The translations under genes and the position numbers were made by a program. The notes beneath the pieces are model-generated. The model searched no databases. It was given only the letters and a program-made list of their open reading frames with translations, and was not told the origin of the DNA. Shown piece by piece: positions 53,772 to 62,871 of a stretch of DNA of 64,000 bases. This stretch comes from Gemmatimonadota bacterium (GTDB taxonomy: Bacteria; Gemmatimonadota; Gemmatimonadetes; Gemmatimonadales; GWC2-71-9): contig JADJPD010000023.1 in the NCBI GenBank assembly GCA_016713435.1, positions 7,558 through 71,557 of the forward strand, read 5' to 3'. Position 1 is the stretch's first letter; every line of letters starts with the position of its first letter.

Positions 53772-54934
53772 GAGGGTGGTCTCCGCTCACCATGGTGGCG
53801 GCCTCGCTCTTTCTCGCGCTCCCCGTGTGCGCCCAGGGGCCCGACTCGACCATGATGATCCGCGATCTCGCGCACCGGGTCAGTGACGCGGCGTGCGATG
53901 CGCACGTGGTCCTGCTGGGCGAGCTGCCCAGCCACGGGGAGGCGCGGGGATTCGCCGTCAAGGCGGCGGTCGTCGAGGAGCTGGTGGAGCGGTGCGGGTT
54001 CCGGGCCCTCATCTTCGAGGCGCCGTTCTACGAGTTCGTGGGATTCAATGCGGCAGTTGCCGCCGGGGCGGCCACCCCGCGGCAGCTGGACCGCGCCATC
54101 GGCCGGTTCTGGTGGACCCGGGAGCTGGCGCCGTGGCGCGGATGGCTGTTCCAGCAGGCAAGGAGCCGACGGCTGACGCTCGGCGGCATGGACGACCAGG
54201 TGAGCATCACCTCCGACTTCGCCCGGGCGACCCTGCCGCCGCTGGTCGGGCGCCTGGTCGGCGGGTCGCGCGCCGCCCGCTGCGAGGAATCGGTGCGGCG
54301 TCACCTCTTCTGGCAGTACACCGACAGCCTGCCGTTCGACGCCACGGAGCAGCGCTGGCTCCTCACGTGCGTGCAGGACGCGCAAGCCGGGTGGGGCGAG
54401 CAGGCCGAGCGGGACCAGCAGATAGCAGACGCCGAGATGCTCGGCGCGTTCGCCGGATATGCAGCGCGGCAGCAAGAAGGTTCGACGGCGCCGGGGCGCG
54501 ACCTGGGGATGTATCGGGCGGTGATGGGGCACCTGCAGCGCCTGCCGGCCGGGACGAAGGTGGTGGTCTGGACCGCGACGGTTCACGCCGCCCGCGCCAT
54601 GACCGGCGGGGAGGAGGCGCCCCTCGGCATGCTGCTGGCGACCCGCCTCGGGCACCGGCTCGTGTCCGTCGGCTTCACGGCGCTGGGCGGCGAGTCCTCC
54701 ATGGCCGGTCGCCCGGTGCGGACGCTGCCCACCCTTCCTCCCGGGTCCCTGGAGGCCCGGGCGCTTGCGGGTGGTGCAGGCGCGGTGGTGCTCGACAGCG
54801 TGGCACTGGCGGCACTCGGCGCGCTCCCCTCGCGGCTGCTCGGCCGCACCGGCGCCGGCGACTGGGCGAGCCTGTTCGACCTCGTAGTGGTGATCGGCCG
54901 GGAAGTTGCGCCGGCATTCGATCCCTGGGAGTGA
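53768..54934 (+). CDS. Exported erythromycin-esterase-like protein
   Basis: 388 residues with a signal peptide (MVAASLFLALPVCAQ). It has the erythromycin-esterase fold elements: LLGELPSHGEARGF (His in the PSHG motif), ALIFEAPFYEF (acid), ARSRRLTLGGMDDQ and VVWTATVHAARAM. Canonical cytoplasmic EreA/EreB inactivate macrolides; most distant family members have other, unknown hydrolytic roles. The exported location makes resistance less certain. It is coupled to VOC genes on both sides (overlap at 53768 and 2 bp gap at 54937). Confidence 0.72.
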   Translation: MRGWSPLTMVAASLFLALPVCAQGPDSTMMIRDLAHRVSDAACDAHVVLLGELPSHGEARGFAVKAAVVEELVERCGFRALIFEAPFYEFVGFNAAVAAGAATPRQLDRAIGRFWWTRELAPWRGWLFQQARSRRLTLGGMDDQVSITSDFARATLPPLVGRLVGGSRAARCEESVRRHLFWQYTDSLPFDATEQRWLLTCVQDAQAGWGEQAERDQQIADAEMLGAFAGYAARQQEGSTAPGRDLGMYRAVMGHLQRLPAGTKVVVWTATVHAARAMTGGEEAPLGMLLATRLGHRLVSVGFTALGGESSMAGRPVRTLPTLPPGSLEARALAGGAGAVVLDSVALAALGALPSRLLGRTGAGDWASLFDLVVVIGREVAPAFDPWE

Positions 54935-54936
54935 CC

Positions 54937-55293
54937 ATGGAACGCTCGGTTCCCATCTTGCCCGGCGACGACCTGCGCGTGGCGCGTGCCTTCTACGTGG
55001 AGCGGCTGGGCTTCACCGTCACCTTCGAGGCCACGGCCAACGGGCGGGACGGCCTGCTCGGCCTGGCCCGGGGAACGATCGCCCTGACCATCGACTGCCC
55101 GATGGACGGGCACGGCCGCGGCGCCTGCGCGGGGCTCGAGGTGGCCGACGCCGACGCGCTCCACGCGGAATGGTCGGCGCGGGTGCCGGTGCTGCGCGCG
55201 CCCCGCGACGAGGCGTGGGGCGCGCGGACCTTCGACCTGCAGGATCCGTTCGGCAACACCCTGTTCGTCATGGGCCCGCGCGCGGGCGCCTGA
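54937..55293 (+). CDS. VOC-family protein
   Basis: 118 residues, one VOC module: PGDDLRVARAFYVERLGFTVTFEA and FDLQDPFGNTLFVMGP. The QDPFGN ending resembles bleomycin-binding proteins and glyoxalase-like dioxygenases. GGGAG lies a few bases before ATG 54937. Third member of the coupled VOC-esterase-VOC set. Confidence 0.82.
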   Translation: MERSVPILPGDDLRVARAFYVERLGFTVTFEATANGRDGLLGLARGTIALTIDCPMDGHGRGACAGLEVADADALHAEWSARVPVLRAPRDEAWGARTFDLQDPFGNTLFVMGPRAGA

Positions 55294-55419
55294 CGCAGCC
55301 CGGACCGGGACACGATGCTCCCTGCCTCTTCCTGGGGTCCCGCGCCCGACGCGCTGCTGGCGGTGCGCGCGCCGGGCCCGCACATTCCCGAAACCGTGGG
55401 CCCGGCGCCGATCCACTTC

Positions 55420-55879
55420 GTGAGTAGCAGACCCCGGGCGGCTGGGGCGCGCATCCGGCGCAGCCTCGGGGGCGTGGCCCTGGTGCTGTGCGCGGCGTGC
55501 GGGCGCGCGGCGCCGGGCATCGGTGACGAGATCCCCGCGCTCGAGGAGCGGCTGCGCGCGGCGATGATGGCCGCGGACACGGCGGCGCTCGCGGCGCTGT
55601 GGGCGCCGGAGTACAGCTCCACAAGTGCCGTGGGCCACAGCACCACCCGCGCCGAGGGGCTCATGGCGCATGGCGCGGGCCTCGTCCGCGTGGACACCGC
55701 GGCGCTGCGCGAGGTGACGGTGCGGCAGCGCGGCGACTCGGCGGTGAGCACGGGGATCCTCGAGGCCGGCTCCGCCGGGGCGGGCCCCTTCGGGTCCACC
55801 GTGCGCTTCCGAGCATCACTGGGTGCGGCAGGCGGGACGGTGGCGGCTGGCGACGAGCCAGCTCAGCCGGCTGCCCTAG
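55420..55879 (+). pseudogene. Lipoprotein with SnoaL/DUF4440-like domain, +1 frameshift
   Basis: A lipoprotein signal (GGVALVLCAACG) is followed by an NTF2-like domain: LEERLRAAMMAADTAALAALWAPEYSSTSAVGHSTT. At about 55809-55810 the frame breaks after VRF. Skipping one C restores 'EHHWVRQAGRWRLATSQLS' and a TAG at 55879, exactly the expected DUF4440 ending. Without the shift the frame runs to 55947 as a Pro/Ala-rich tail. GTG 55420 gives a normal signal length; ATG 55315 is possible. One surplus base means either sequencing error or a dead gene. Confidence 0.6.
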
Positions 55880-56067
55880 GCGCCGCCCCGGCCGCGATCC
55901 CGGCTCCCCGATCCCGGCGAGAATCCCCGGCTCCGGTGCTGCCGTAGGGCGGTCGCCTTCAACTCCACTCCTCTCGCCACGCCGAGTCAGGCGCCCCGCC
56001 TGTCCGGTGCGCAGGCCGCTGGCACGCCTCGCCAGCCTCCTCTCCATCCTCAGTCCAGGAGCATCTC

Positions 56068-56478
56068 ATGTCGCACGGTCACTGGCCGGTCATCCTCGGC
56101 GCCGCGGTGCTCGCGTGGGTCATCGGGGCCCTGTGGTACTCGCCGCTGCTCTTCGCCAAGGCGTGGGTGGCCGCGCACGGGTACACGCCGGAGAAGCTGG
56201 CGGAGATGCAGAAGAACGCGGGGAAGGCCTACGCGGGCTCGCTGGTGGCGTTCGGGATGATGGCCTTTGTGCTGCACCTGTTCCTGAGCCGCCTCGGCGC
56301 CACCGATGCGGTGGCCGGCGCGGGCTGGGGCTTTCATGCGTGGGTGGGATTTGCGTTCCCGCTCGGGCTCACCGCCTGGCTCTACTCCGACAAGCGGGTG
56401 GCCACCTTCCTCATCGACACCGGCTACCAGCTGGTGTACCTCACCTTGATGGGGGCTGTGCTCGGACGCTGGGCGTAG
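56068..56478 (+). CDS. DUF1761 membrane protein
   Basis: 136 residues with four helices. The family marks are clear: VIGALWYSPLLFAKAWVAAHG, an amphipathic segment, and GFHAWVGFAFPLGLTAWLYSDKR. DUF1761 proteins are common small membrane proteins of unknown function, often beside VOC or other stress genes, as here. AGGAGCA lies about 7 nt before the ATG. Confidence 0.85.
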   Translation: MSHGHWPVILGAAVLAWVIGALWYSPLLFAKAWVAAHGYTPEKLAEMQKNAGKAYAGSLVAFGMMAFVLHLFLSRLGATDAVAGAGWGFHAWVGFAFPLGLTAWLYSDKRVATFLIDTGYQLVYLTLMGAVLGRWA

Positions 56479-56582
56479 GCCGGGTGAACGCGAGGCCGCA
56501 TGGCCACGGGCCTTGCCGCCCGGGGGCCGGGCGCACAACGTACGCCGTGCCGTTGGCGGTCCACCCCTCACCAGGGATCCTC

Positions 56583-56951
56583 ATGCAACTCGGCGCTTTC
56601 TCCGTCAGTCTCGCCGTGAAGGACCTCGCCGCCTCGCGGGCCTTCTATGCCAAGCTCGGCTTCCAGCCCGTGATGGGCGACGGCAAGCGCTGGCAGATCC
56701 TCAAGAATGGCGACACCGTCCTCGGCCTCTTCCAGGGCATGTTCGACAAGAACGTGCTCACCTTCAACCCGGGTTGGGACCAGGCCGCCCAGCCGCTGCC
56801 GAGCTTCACCGACGTGCGGGAGCTGCAGCGGCAGCTGCGGGCCGAAGGCGTGACCTTCGTGCAGCAGGCGGATGAGGCCACCACCGGGCCCGCCAGCTTC
56901 ATTCTGATGGATCCCGACGGCAACTCGATCCTCGTGGACCAGCACCGCTGA
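56583..56951 (+). CDS. VOC-family protein
   Basis: 122 residues, one VOC module with both halves: FSVSLAVKDLAASRAFYAKLGFQPV and ILMDPDGNSILVDQHR. Charged residues at the usual metal-site positions are plausible, but the substrate is unknown. The ATG at 56583 fits the family start. It is the third VOC gene within 3.6 kb and is not a close copy of the others. Confidence 0.86.
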   Translation: MQLGAFSVSLAVKDLAASRAFYAKLGFQPVMGDGKRWQILKNGDTVLGLFQGMFDKNVLTFNPGWDQAAQPLPSFTDVRELQRQLRAEGVTFVQQADEATTGPASFILMDPDGNSILVDQHR

Positions 56952-56991
56952 CCCCACGGCTGGCCACACCCCTGCGATGCCCGAGGTAGGA

Positions 56992-58337
56992 ATGCGGCAG
57001 CTCCCTCTCTGGCGGCGTGCCGCGGGCGCGGCGCTCCTGTCCACTCTCCTGGCAGCCCGGCTGGCCGGGCAGGCCGGCTGCACCCCCCAGCACGCCGACA
57101 CGCTGCCGCTGGTCCTCACCGGCGTCACGCTCTGGGACGGGACCGGGAGCGCAAGCCGCCCGGGGACCACCATCGTGGTGACGGGGGAGCGGATCACCGC
57201 CGTGTTCCCGGACGGGAGCCAGCCGCTGCCGCCCGGTGCCACAGTGCGGGCGCTTCCTGGCAGGTTCGTGATCCCCGGCCTGATTGACGGCCACACTCAC
57301 GTCGCCGGCCAGCCCTCGGGCGAGGACAACCACGAGCGCACCGCCCGCCGGCTCTGCCGGGCCCTCCTGGGCGGCATCACCGCCATCCGCGACATGGCCG
57401 GTGACGTGCGCGCCCTGGCCTCGCTGCAGCGCGACGCGCTGGTGGGCGACCTCGCCTCCCCGGACATCTTCTACTCGGCGCTCTGGGCCGGACCCGCCTT
57501 CTTCAGCGATCCCCGCACCGCCGACGCGAGCGCGGGCGCCGCGCCCGGGAGCTTCCCCTGGATGCGCGCCGTGGACGAGCGGACCGACCTGCGGCTGGCG
57601 GTGGCGGAGGCCCGGGGGAGTGGCGCCACCTCCCTCAAGCTGTACCAGGCGATGTCGCCGGCGCTGGTGGCGCGGATCGCCGCAGAGGGCCGGCGCCAGG
57701 GGCTCCAGCTCTGGGCCCATGCCGCGATGCGGGCGGTGAAGCCGAGCGAGATGGCGGCGGCCGGGATCGGGACGGTGTCGCACGCCTTCCTGCTGCTGTC
57801 CGAACTCACCCCGGAGGAGGTCGCGCAGGTGCGCGGCGCGGGGCGACACGAGCGCAGCGCTGTTCCACGATCGACGGTTCGAGCGGCTCTTCGCCCTACC
57901 GCAGCCACGGCACGGTGCTCGAGCCCACGCTCTTCATCATGCAGGACGATACCAGCGGCACCCGGCTCCGGGTCGCGAGCTACTTCAGCCGGCGGGCCCA
58001 CGCCGCCGGCGTGCCGCTGCTGGCCGGGACCGACTCGCTCGGCAACGGCAGCGTGGATGGCTACGTGCTCCCCAACCTTCACGCCGAGCTCGAGCTGCTC
58101 GTGAGCAACGCCGGGCTCACCCCGGCCGAGGCGCTGCTCGCGGCCACGCGCACCGGTGCGCAGGTGCTGGGCCGCGAGCGGGACCTGGGTACGGTGGAAG
58201 CCGGCAAGCTCGCCGACCTCGTGGTGCTGGATGCCGACCCGACCCGCGACATCCGCGGCACCCGTACGGTGCGCCTGGTGGTCAAGCGGGGCGCGGTCTA
58301 TGCGCCATGGGCGGCCGCGGAGCACGGCAGTGAGTGA
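56992..58337 (+). pseudogene. Exported amidohydrolase with two frameshifts
   Basis: A secreted imidazolonepropionase-type amidohydrolase: signal (WRRAAGAALLSTLLAARLAGQ), VIPGLIDGHTHVAG, LWAHAAM, VSHAFLLL, LLAGTDSLGNG, and the C-terminal EAGKLADLVVLDADP. The reading frame changes twice. Near 57833-57835 one extra G moves it to 'ARGDTSAALFHDRRFERLFA', and near 57893-57896 one extra C moves it to 'YRSHGTVLEPTLFIMQDD'. The last frame ends at 58337. ATG 56992 has GAGGTAGGA directly upstream and is preferred over 56977. If the shifts are real the enzyme is dead; if they are read errors it is a normal protein of about 448 residues. Confidence 0.75.
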
Positions 58338-58680
58338 CCGGTCGCCGACTCCCGCCCCGGCGGAGCCGCCCGATGCCTCCTCCGTCAGGCGCTACGGCCT
58401 CGCGGCGATGACGGTGGTGGTGGTGCTGGTCGGTGCCCTCGTGTGGATGGCGTCGTGGGCTTCGGCCGGCCCGGCCACGGCCGAGGAGGTGGTGGCGCTC
58501 CGCTGCCTCACGACGGACGACGCCCTCGCCGGCCTCGCCGCCGTGCTCCGCGACGAACCGGCCAGCAGCGTCCGGTCGCGGGAGGGGGCGCGGGTGGTGA
58601 GCATCCGCACCACGCCCGCGCTGCTGGAGCGTGCCCGGGCCTGGCTGACCGAGCACGACACGGGGTGTGAGGCGCCATGA
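58330..58680 (+). CDS. Single-pass membrane protein of unknown function
   Basis: 116 residues, start GTG 58330 overlapping the end of the amidohydrolase frame. One transmembrane helix (MTVVVVLVGALVWMASWAS) follows a 25-residue Pro/Ser-rich head; the periplasmic tail has two cysteines (ALRCLTTDD, HDTGCEAP) and a 'VLRDEPASSVRS' helix. Function unknown. The stop overlaps the next start by 4 bp. Confidence 0.55.
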   Translation: MSDRSPTPAPAEPPDASSVRRYGLAAMTVVVVLVGALVWMASWASAGPATAEEVVALRCLTTDDALAGLAAVLRDEPASSVRSREGARVVSIRTTPALLERARAWLTEHDTGCEAP

Positions 58681-59204
58681 CGCTCGACCTGCAGCCGGTC
58701 CTCACGGGGGAGTTGCTGGAACTCCGCCCGCTCGTCCCGGAAGACTGGGACGCCCTCTTCCGGGCCGCCGCCGACCCGCTGCTCTGGGAACAGCATCCCG
58801 AGCACACCCGCTGGCAGGAACCGGTGTTCCGGCAGTTCTTCGAGGGGGCGCTGGCATCGCGCGGGGCCTTTGCGATCCGGGAGCGGGCGAGCGGGGAGGT
58901 GGTGGGATCGTCACGCTACCATGCGTACGACCCGGGGCAGGGCGTGGTCGAGATCGGGTGGACCTTCCTCGTGCGGCGCCTGTGGGGCGGGCGGCACAAC
59001 GCTGAGCTCAAGCGGCTGATGATCACGCACGCCTTCACCGGCGTGGGGCGGATCCACTTCCTGGTGGGGCCGGAGAACTGGCGCTCCCGGAAGGCGGTCG
59101 AGAAGCTGGGCGCTGTGCTCGCCGGGACGGTGGCCAACCCGCGGGGCGGGAACTCCGTGGTCTACGAGCTCACGCCAGAGCGGTACGCCGCCAGCCGCTA
59201 CTAG
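58677..59204 (+). CDS. GNAT-family N-acetyltransferase
   Basis: 175 residues of the RimJ/RimL-like acetyltransferase type: LRPLVPEDWDALF, FAIRERASGEVVGSSRYHAYD, VEIGWTFLVRRLWGGRHNAELKRLMI, and ENWRSRKAVEKLGAVLAG, the acetyl-CoA pocket and the usual C-terminal helix. Substrate cannot be predicted. ATG 58677 overlaps the previous stop (ATGA). Confidence 0.9.
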   Translation: MTLDLQPVLTGELLELRPLVPEDWDALFRAAADPLLWEQHPEHTRWQEPVFRQFFEGALASRGAFAIRERASGEVVGSSRYHAYDPGQGVVEIGWTFLVRRLWGGRHNAELKRLMITHAFTGVGRIHFLVGPENWRSRKAVEKLGAVLAGTVANPRGGNSVVYELTPERYAASRY

Positions 59205-59303
59205 CGGCATCCGGGTCGCGCTTGCTCGTGTGCGCGGTGGGTGTCAATTGTCAGGGGCTGCCGGACCGACCGGCGCGCCGGGGCTCGTGCCGGAGGTGGA
59301 CTG

Positions 59304-59771
59304 ATGGGGCGTGCGGCATTGGTGGGACTCGTGCTGCTGGCGGCGGAACTCCTGCCGGCCTGCGGCGGGGAGGCTGGTCTCTCGCCCGGCGAGGTGATGG
59401 CGCTGGCGGAGGCCGAAGCGCGCTGGGCCGACCGGGGACCGGTGCACTACACGCTGGAGGTGCGCCGCACCTGCTTCTGCGCGCCCCCCTCCACCGACTG
59501 GGCGGAGATCGAGGTGGACCACGACACCCTGGTGCGCGTCACCCTCCTCGCCACGGGCGACTCGGTGCCACGCGCCGAGTGGGGCATCCGGCCCCCGGTG
59601 CCGGGGCTGTTCGAGGAGATCAGGACCTTCCACTCCCGCCTGCTCAAGGACGTGCGGGCCGATTACGACCCGGCGACGGGCTACCCGAGGCGGATGGTGT
59701 TCACGGCGGGCGGGGACGTCGGGGACGCCAACTACCAGGTGGAGGCGCGCCACCTGGTGGCGCTGCCGTGA
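59304..59771 (+). CDS. Lipoprotein of the DUF6174 type
   Basis: 155 residues. Signal with lipobox LLPAC near residue 20. The mature part has YTLEVRRTCFCAPP, a CFC cysteine pair, an acidic WAEIEVDHDTL strand, and YDPATGYPRRMVF, the pattern of DUF6174 lipoproteins of unknown role. ATG 59304 is decided by GGAGG 7 nt upstream. Confidence 0.72.
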   Translation: MGRAALVGLVLLAAELLPACGGEAGLSPGEVMALAEAEARWADRGPVHYTLEVRRTCFCAPPSTDWAEIEVDHDTLVRVTLLATGDSVPRAEWGIRPPVPGLFEEIRTFHSRLLKDVRADYDPATGYPRRMVFTAGGDVGDANYQVEARHLVALP

Positions 59772-59823
59772 CGGCGGGGAGGGGTCCCGAGAGGCCGGGC
59801 GTCCCGCCACTCCTCCCCCGTCA
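59769..59823 (+). terminator. Large imperfect hairpin after the DUF6174 gene
   Basis: TGAC(G)GCGGGGAGG (from 59769) can pair with CCTCCCCCGTCA (to 59823), about 12 pairs with one bulge, across an internally folded 29 nt loop. It includes the stop codon of the gene. No U-tract. Confidence 0.3.
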
Positions 59824-59917
59824 GCTTCCTTCCTGACTTCCCGCATCCCCTTCCAGCCGGCTCCCGCGCGAGCGCCCTCTGGCACGGACGCCTGACGCGG
59901 CGGTACAATTCCGAGCC

Positions 59918-62818
59918 ATGCACGCTTCCCAGCCCTGCGCCCGGCTCGTGGGAGGCGTCCTGCTGTGCCTGATTGGCACGGCCGGATCCCTCGCCAGCCA
60001 GACGGCGCCCGACACGGCTGCCATGGAACGGCAGCTCAGCGCGGCAAGGGACGGCTCCCGGATTCCCCTCCTGCTCCAGCTCGCCGAGGCCCAGCGGGAT
60101 GAGCCCGCGGCGGTGCTGCGGCTCACCGACGAGGCACTCAGCCTGCTCGCCCGCCATCCGTCCGTCTCGATGGAGGCGGGCGTGCGGCTGCTGCGGAGTC
60201 GCGCCCTGGAGCTCGGGAGCAGTTTCCCCGAAGCGCTCGGCCAGGCGGAGCAGGGCCTGACGCTGGCCCGGCGGGCGGGTCTCGACACCCTGCTTTCCGC
60301 GGCGCACATCGCCGTGGGCACCGCGCACTGGCGGCTCGCCGCGTACCCGCCGGCCCTGGCGCACGCCGAAAGCGCCCTGGCGCTCGAGCGGCCCGGGACC
60401 ACCAGCCGGCGAATGATCCGCGCCCTCAACCTGATGGGCGGGATCCACGAGGCGCGCGGGGACCTGGACCCGGCCATGGAGCGCTTCCTCCAGGCGCTCC
60501 ACGCCAGTGAGGCGCTGGGCGATGAGCGCGAGGTGGCCCGCGCCCACAACAACATCGGCGTGGCCTACTGGGACCTGGGGCGCCTCGACGACGCCTTGGC
60601 CGCGCTCCGGCGCGCGCTGCCGGTGCTCGAGCGCGTCGGGCCCGATCTACTGCTGGCCAACACGGTGGCCAACATCGGGCTGGTCCTGGCCGAGATGCAC
60701 CACGACCGGGAGGCCATTCCGTACCTGGAGCGCGCCCGGGCCATCGACCGGCGGATGGGCAACCTCTACGGCGAGGCGAAGGTCCTCAACAACCTCGGCT
60801 GGGCCCACAAGGCGCTGGGCCAGCGGGCGCGCGCGCGCGAGTACTTCCTGGCCGCGCTCGCCCTGCGGGAGCAGATCGGCGACAAGGACGGCCTCATCCG
60901 GTCCCGTCAGGCGCTGGCCGAGATGGCCATCGACGGCGGCGAGGTCCGGACCGGGATCGCCATGCTGGAGGAGGCGCTCGTCCTGGCCCGCGACATCGGC
61001 GACAAGCTGGACGAGGCCGAGCTGCTCGAGGCCCTGGCCGGCGCACGGGCCACGCTGGGCGACTCGGCCGGGGCGTACCGGACCCTGCGGGCGTTCCACG
61101 AGCTCAAGAGCGCGCTCGCCGACAGCTCCATGCGGGCCGCCACGGCCGAGCTCGAGGCCCGCTACCGCACCCGGGAGCAGGAGCGCGAGCTGGCCGCCGC
61201 GCAGGCGCTCGCCACCTCCCAGCAGGGCGCGCTGCGCTGGCTCCTCGTGGCCAGCATGCTGCTGGCGGGGTTCCTCCTGATGCTCGGCGTCCTGTATGCG
61301 CTGCGGGGCCGGGCGCAGCAGGAGCTGGCCGAATCGGAGCAGCGCTACCGGGCGCTGTTCCACACCTCGGTGGGCCCCACCTTCCTGGTGGAGGTGGCCA
61401 CCGGCCGGCTGCTCGATGCCAACGCCCCGGCGCGCGCCCTGTGCGGCATGGGCGCCACGGGCCAGCTGTTCCTCGACGCGGTGGCGCCGGAGTGGGTGCG
61501 CCGGGCCCTCACGCGCGCGGTGGCGGCAGCGGGGCCCGAGCCGGTGGCGCTCGACGACTCCTGGAGCGACCCCGCGGGCCGCCTCCGCTGGACCGAGCTC
61601 CGCGGCAGCACCGTGACGCTCGGCGGCCGGACCTGCCTGCTGGTCAGCCTGCGCGACGCCACCGAGGACCGCCACGCCGAGGAGGCGCGCCAGCGCGAGG
61701 ACAAGATGCGCTCCCTCGGGGCGCTGGCCGGCGGCATCGCGCACGACTTCAACAACGCCCTCACCGCCATCCTCGGCCACGTCACCCTGGCGCGCGACGG
61801 CCCGCCGGGGGAGCGGGAGGAGATGCTGGCGCAGGCCGCGCAGGCCGCCCTCGGCGCGCGGCGACTCACCACCCAGCTGCTGGCCTTTGCCCGGGGCGGG
61901 GAGCCGGTGCGTCGCAGCACCGACCTCGGGCTCCTGCTCGGCGATGCGCTGGCGATGGCCGGCGCCGGCTCGCACATGCGGGTGGACCTCGAGGTGGCGC
62001 CCGGCCTCTGGCATGCCCTGGTGGACGGCGGGCAGTTCCGGCAGGTGGTGAGCACGCTCGTCCTCAATGCCGAACAGGCCACCGGGCAGGGGGGCCGGCT
62101 GGTGGTGCGAGCCACCAATGTGAGCGGACGCGTGGTCCCGGGCACGCCGCCGGGGCAGGAACGCTGGGTGCAGATCGAGTTCGCCGACAACGGCCCGGGC
62201 GTGCCGGCCGACATCCGCAGCCGGATCTTCGATCCCTACTTCAGCACCCGGCCCGGTGGTACCGGCCTCGGCCTCACCTCCGCGCTCACCATCTGCCAGA
62301 ACCACGGGGGCACGCTCACGATGGACTCGGCCCCGGGCGCCGGCGCCACCTTCCGCGTGTACCTCCCGGCCACCGACGAGGCCCCGGTGACGGCCACCCC
62401 GGTCCCCGGGCCCGTGCCCGATGGGCACGGCCGCATCCTGGTGCTCGACGACGAGCCCGCCGTGCGCCGCGTGCTGCAGCGGATGCTGGAGCGCTGGGGC
62501 TATGAGGTGGAGACGGTGGCCGACGGCGCCGGGGCCATCGCGCGCTACGTGGAGGTGATGCACACCCCGCGGGCGTTCGACCTGCTCATCATGGACCTGA
62601 CGATCCCCGGCGGGATGGGCGGGCGCCAGGCCATCAGCGAGATCCTGCAGCTGGACCCGTCGGCCCGCGCGATCGTGGCCAGCGGCTACTCGGACGACCC
62701 CACCATGGCGCACTACCAGGAGGCCGGGTTCCTGGCGGCGCTGCCCAAGCCCTTCGAGCAGGCGGAACTGGCGGAGGTGGTAGGCGCCGTGATGCGGGCG
62801 GGGCGCGCCCGCCGCTAG
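59918..62818 (+). CDS. Hybrid sensor histidine kinase with N-terminal TPR domain
   Basis: 966 residues. A signal-like N-terminal helix (LVGGVLLCLIGTAGSLASQ) precedes about eight TPR repeats (60-400; e.g. ARAHNNIGVAYWDLGRLDDALAALRRAL). A transmembrane helix follows (about 437-462), then a PAS-like domain, a HisKA domain with His609 in GIAHDFNN, an ATPase domain (DNGPGVP, GGTGLGLTS) and a receiver domain with phospho-acceptor Asp893 (LLIMDLTIPGG). The TPRs would therefore lie outside the cytoplasm. The last step of signalling is unknown: no DNA-binding regulator is next to it. A hairpin at the stop follows. Confidence 0.93.
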   Translation: MHASQPCARLVGGVLLCLIGTAGSLASQTAPDTAAMERQLSAARDGSRIPLLLQLAEAQRDEPAAVLRLTDEALSLLARHPSVSMEAGVRLLRSRALELGSSFPEALGQAEQGLTLARRAGLDTLLSAAHIAVGTAHWRLAAYPPALAHAESALALERPGTTSRRMIRALNLMGGIHEARGDLDPAMERFLQALHASEALGDEREVARAHNNIGVAYWDLGRLDDALAALRRALPVLERVGPDLLLANTVANIGLVLAEMHHDREAIPYLERARAIDRRMGNLYGEAKVLNNLGWAHKALGQRARAREYFLAALALREQIGDKDGLIRSRQALAEMAIDGGEVRTGIAMLEEALVLARDIGDKLDEAELLEALAGARATLGDSAGAYRTLRAFHELKSALADSSMRAATAELEARYRTREQERELAAAQALATSQQGALRWLLVASMLLAGFLLMLGVLYALRGRAQQELAESEQRYRALFHTSVGPTFLVEVATGRLLDANAPARALCGMGATGQLFLDAVAPEWVRRALTRAVAAAGPEPVALDDSWSDPAGRLRWTELRGSTVTLGGRTCLLVSLRDATEDRHAEEARQREDKMRSLGALAGGIAHDFNNALTAILGHVTLARDGPPGEREEMLAQAAQAALGARRLTTQLLAFARGGEPVRRSTDLGLLLGDALAMAGAGSHMRVDLEVAPGLWHALVDGGQFRQVVSTLVLNAEQATGQGGRLVVRATNVSGRVVPGTPPGQERWVQIEFADNGPGVPADIRSRIFDPYFSTRPGGTGLGLTSALTICQNHGGTLTMDSAPGAGATFRVYLPATDEAPVTATPVPGPVPDGHGRILVLDDEPAVRRVLQRMLERWGYEVETVADGAGAIARYVEVMHTPRAFDLLIMDLTIPGGMGGRQAISEILQLDPSARAIVASGYSDDPTMAHYQEAGFLAALPKPFEQAELAEVVGAVMRAGRARR

Positions 62819-62830
62819 GCGGCGCGCCCC
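62800..62830. terminator. GC hairpin at the stop of the histidine kinase gene
   Basis: GGGGCGCGC (62800-62808) pairs with GCGCGCCCC (62822-62830), and CGCC with GGCG inside, with one bulged C and a 4 nt loop. It covers the TAG and stands between convergent genes. Confidence 0.5.
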
Positions 62831-62871
62831 ACGCTGGCGGCGGCGCGTGCAGTGAGCGCGCGCGCAGGCGG

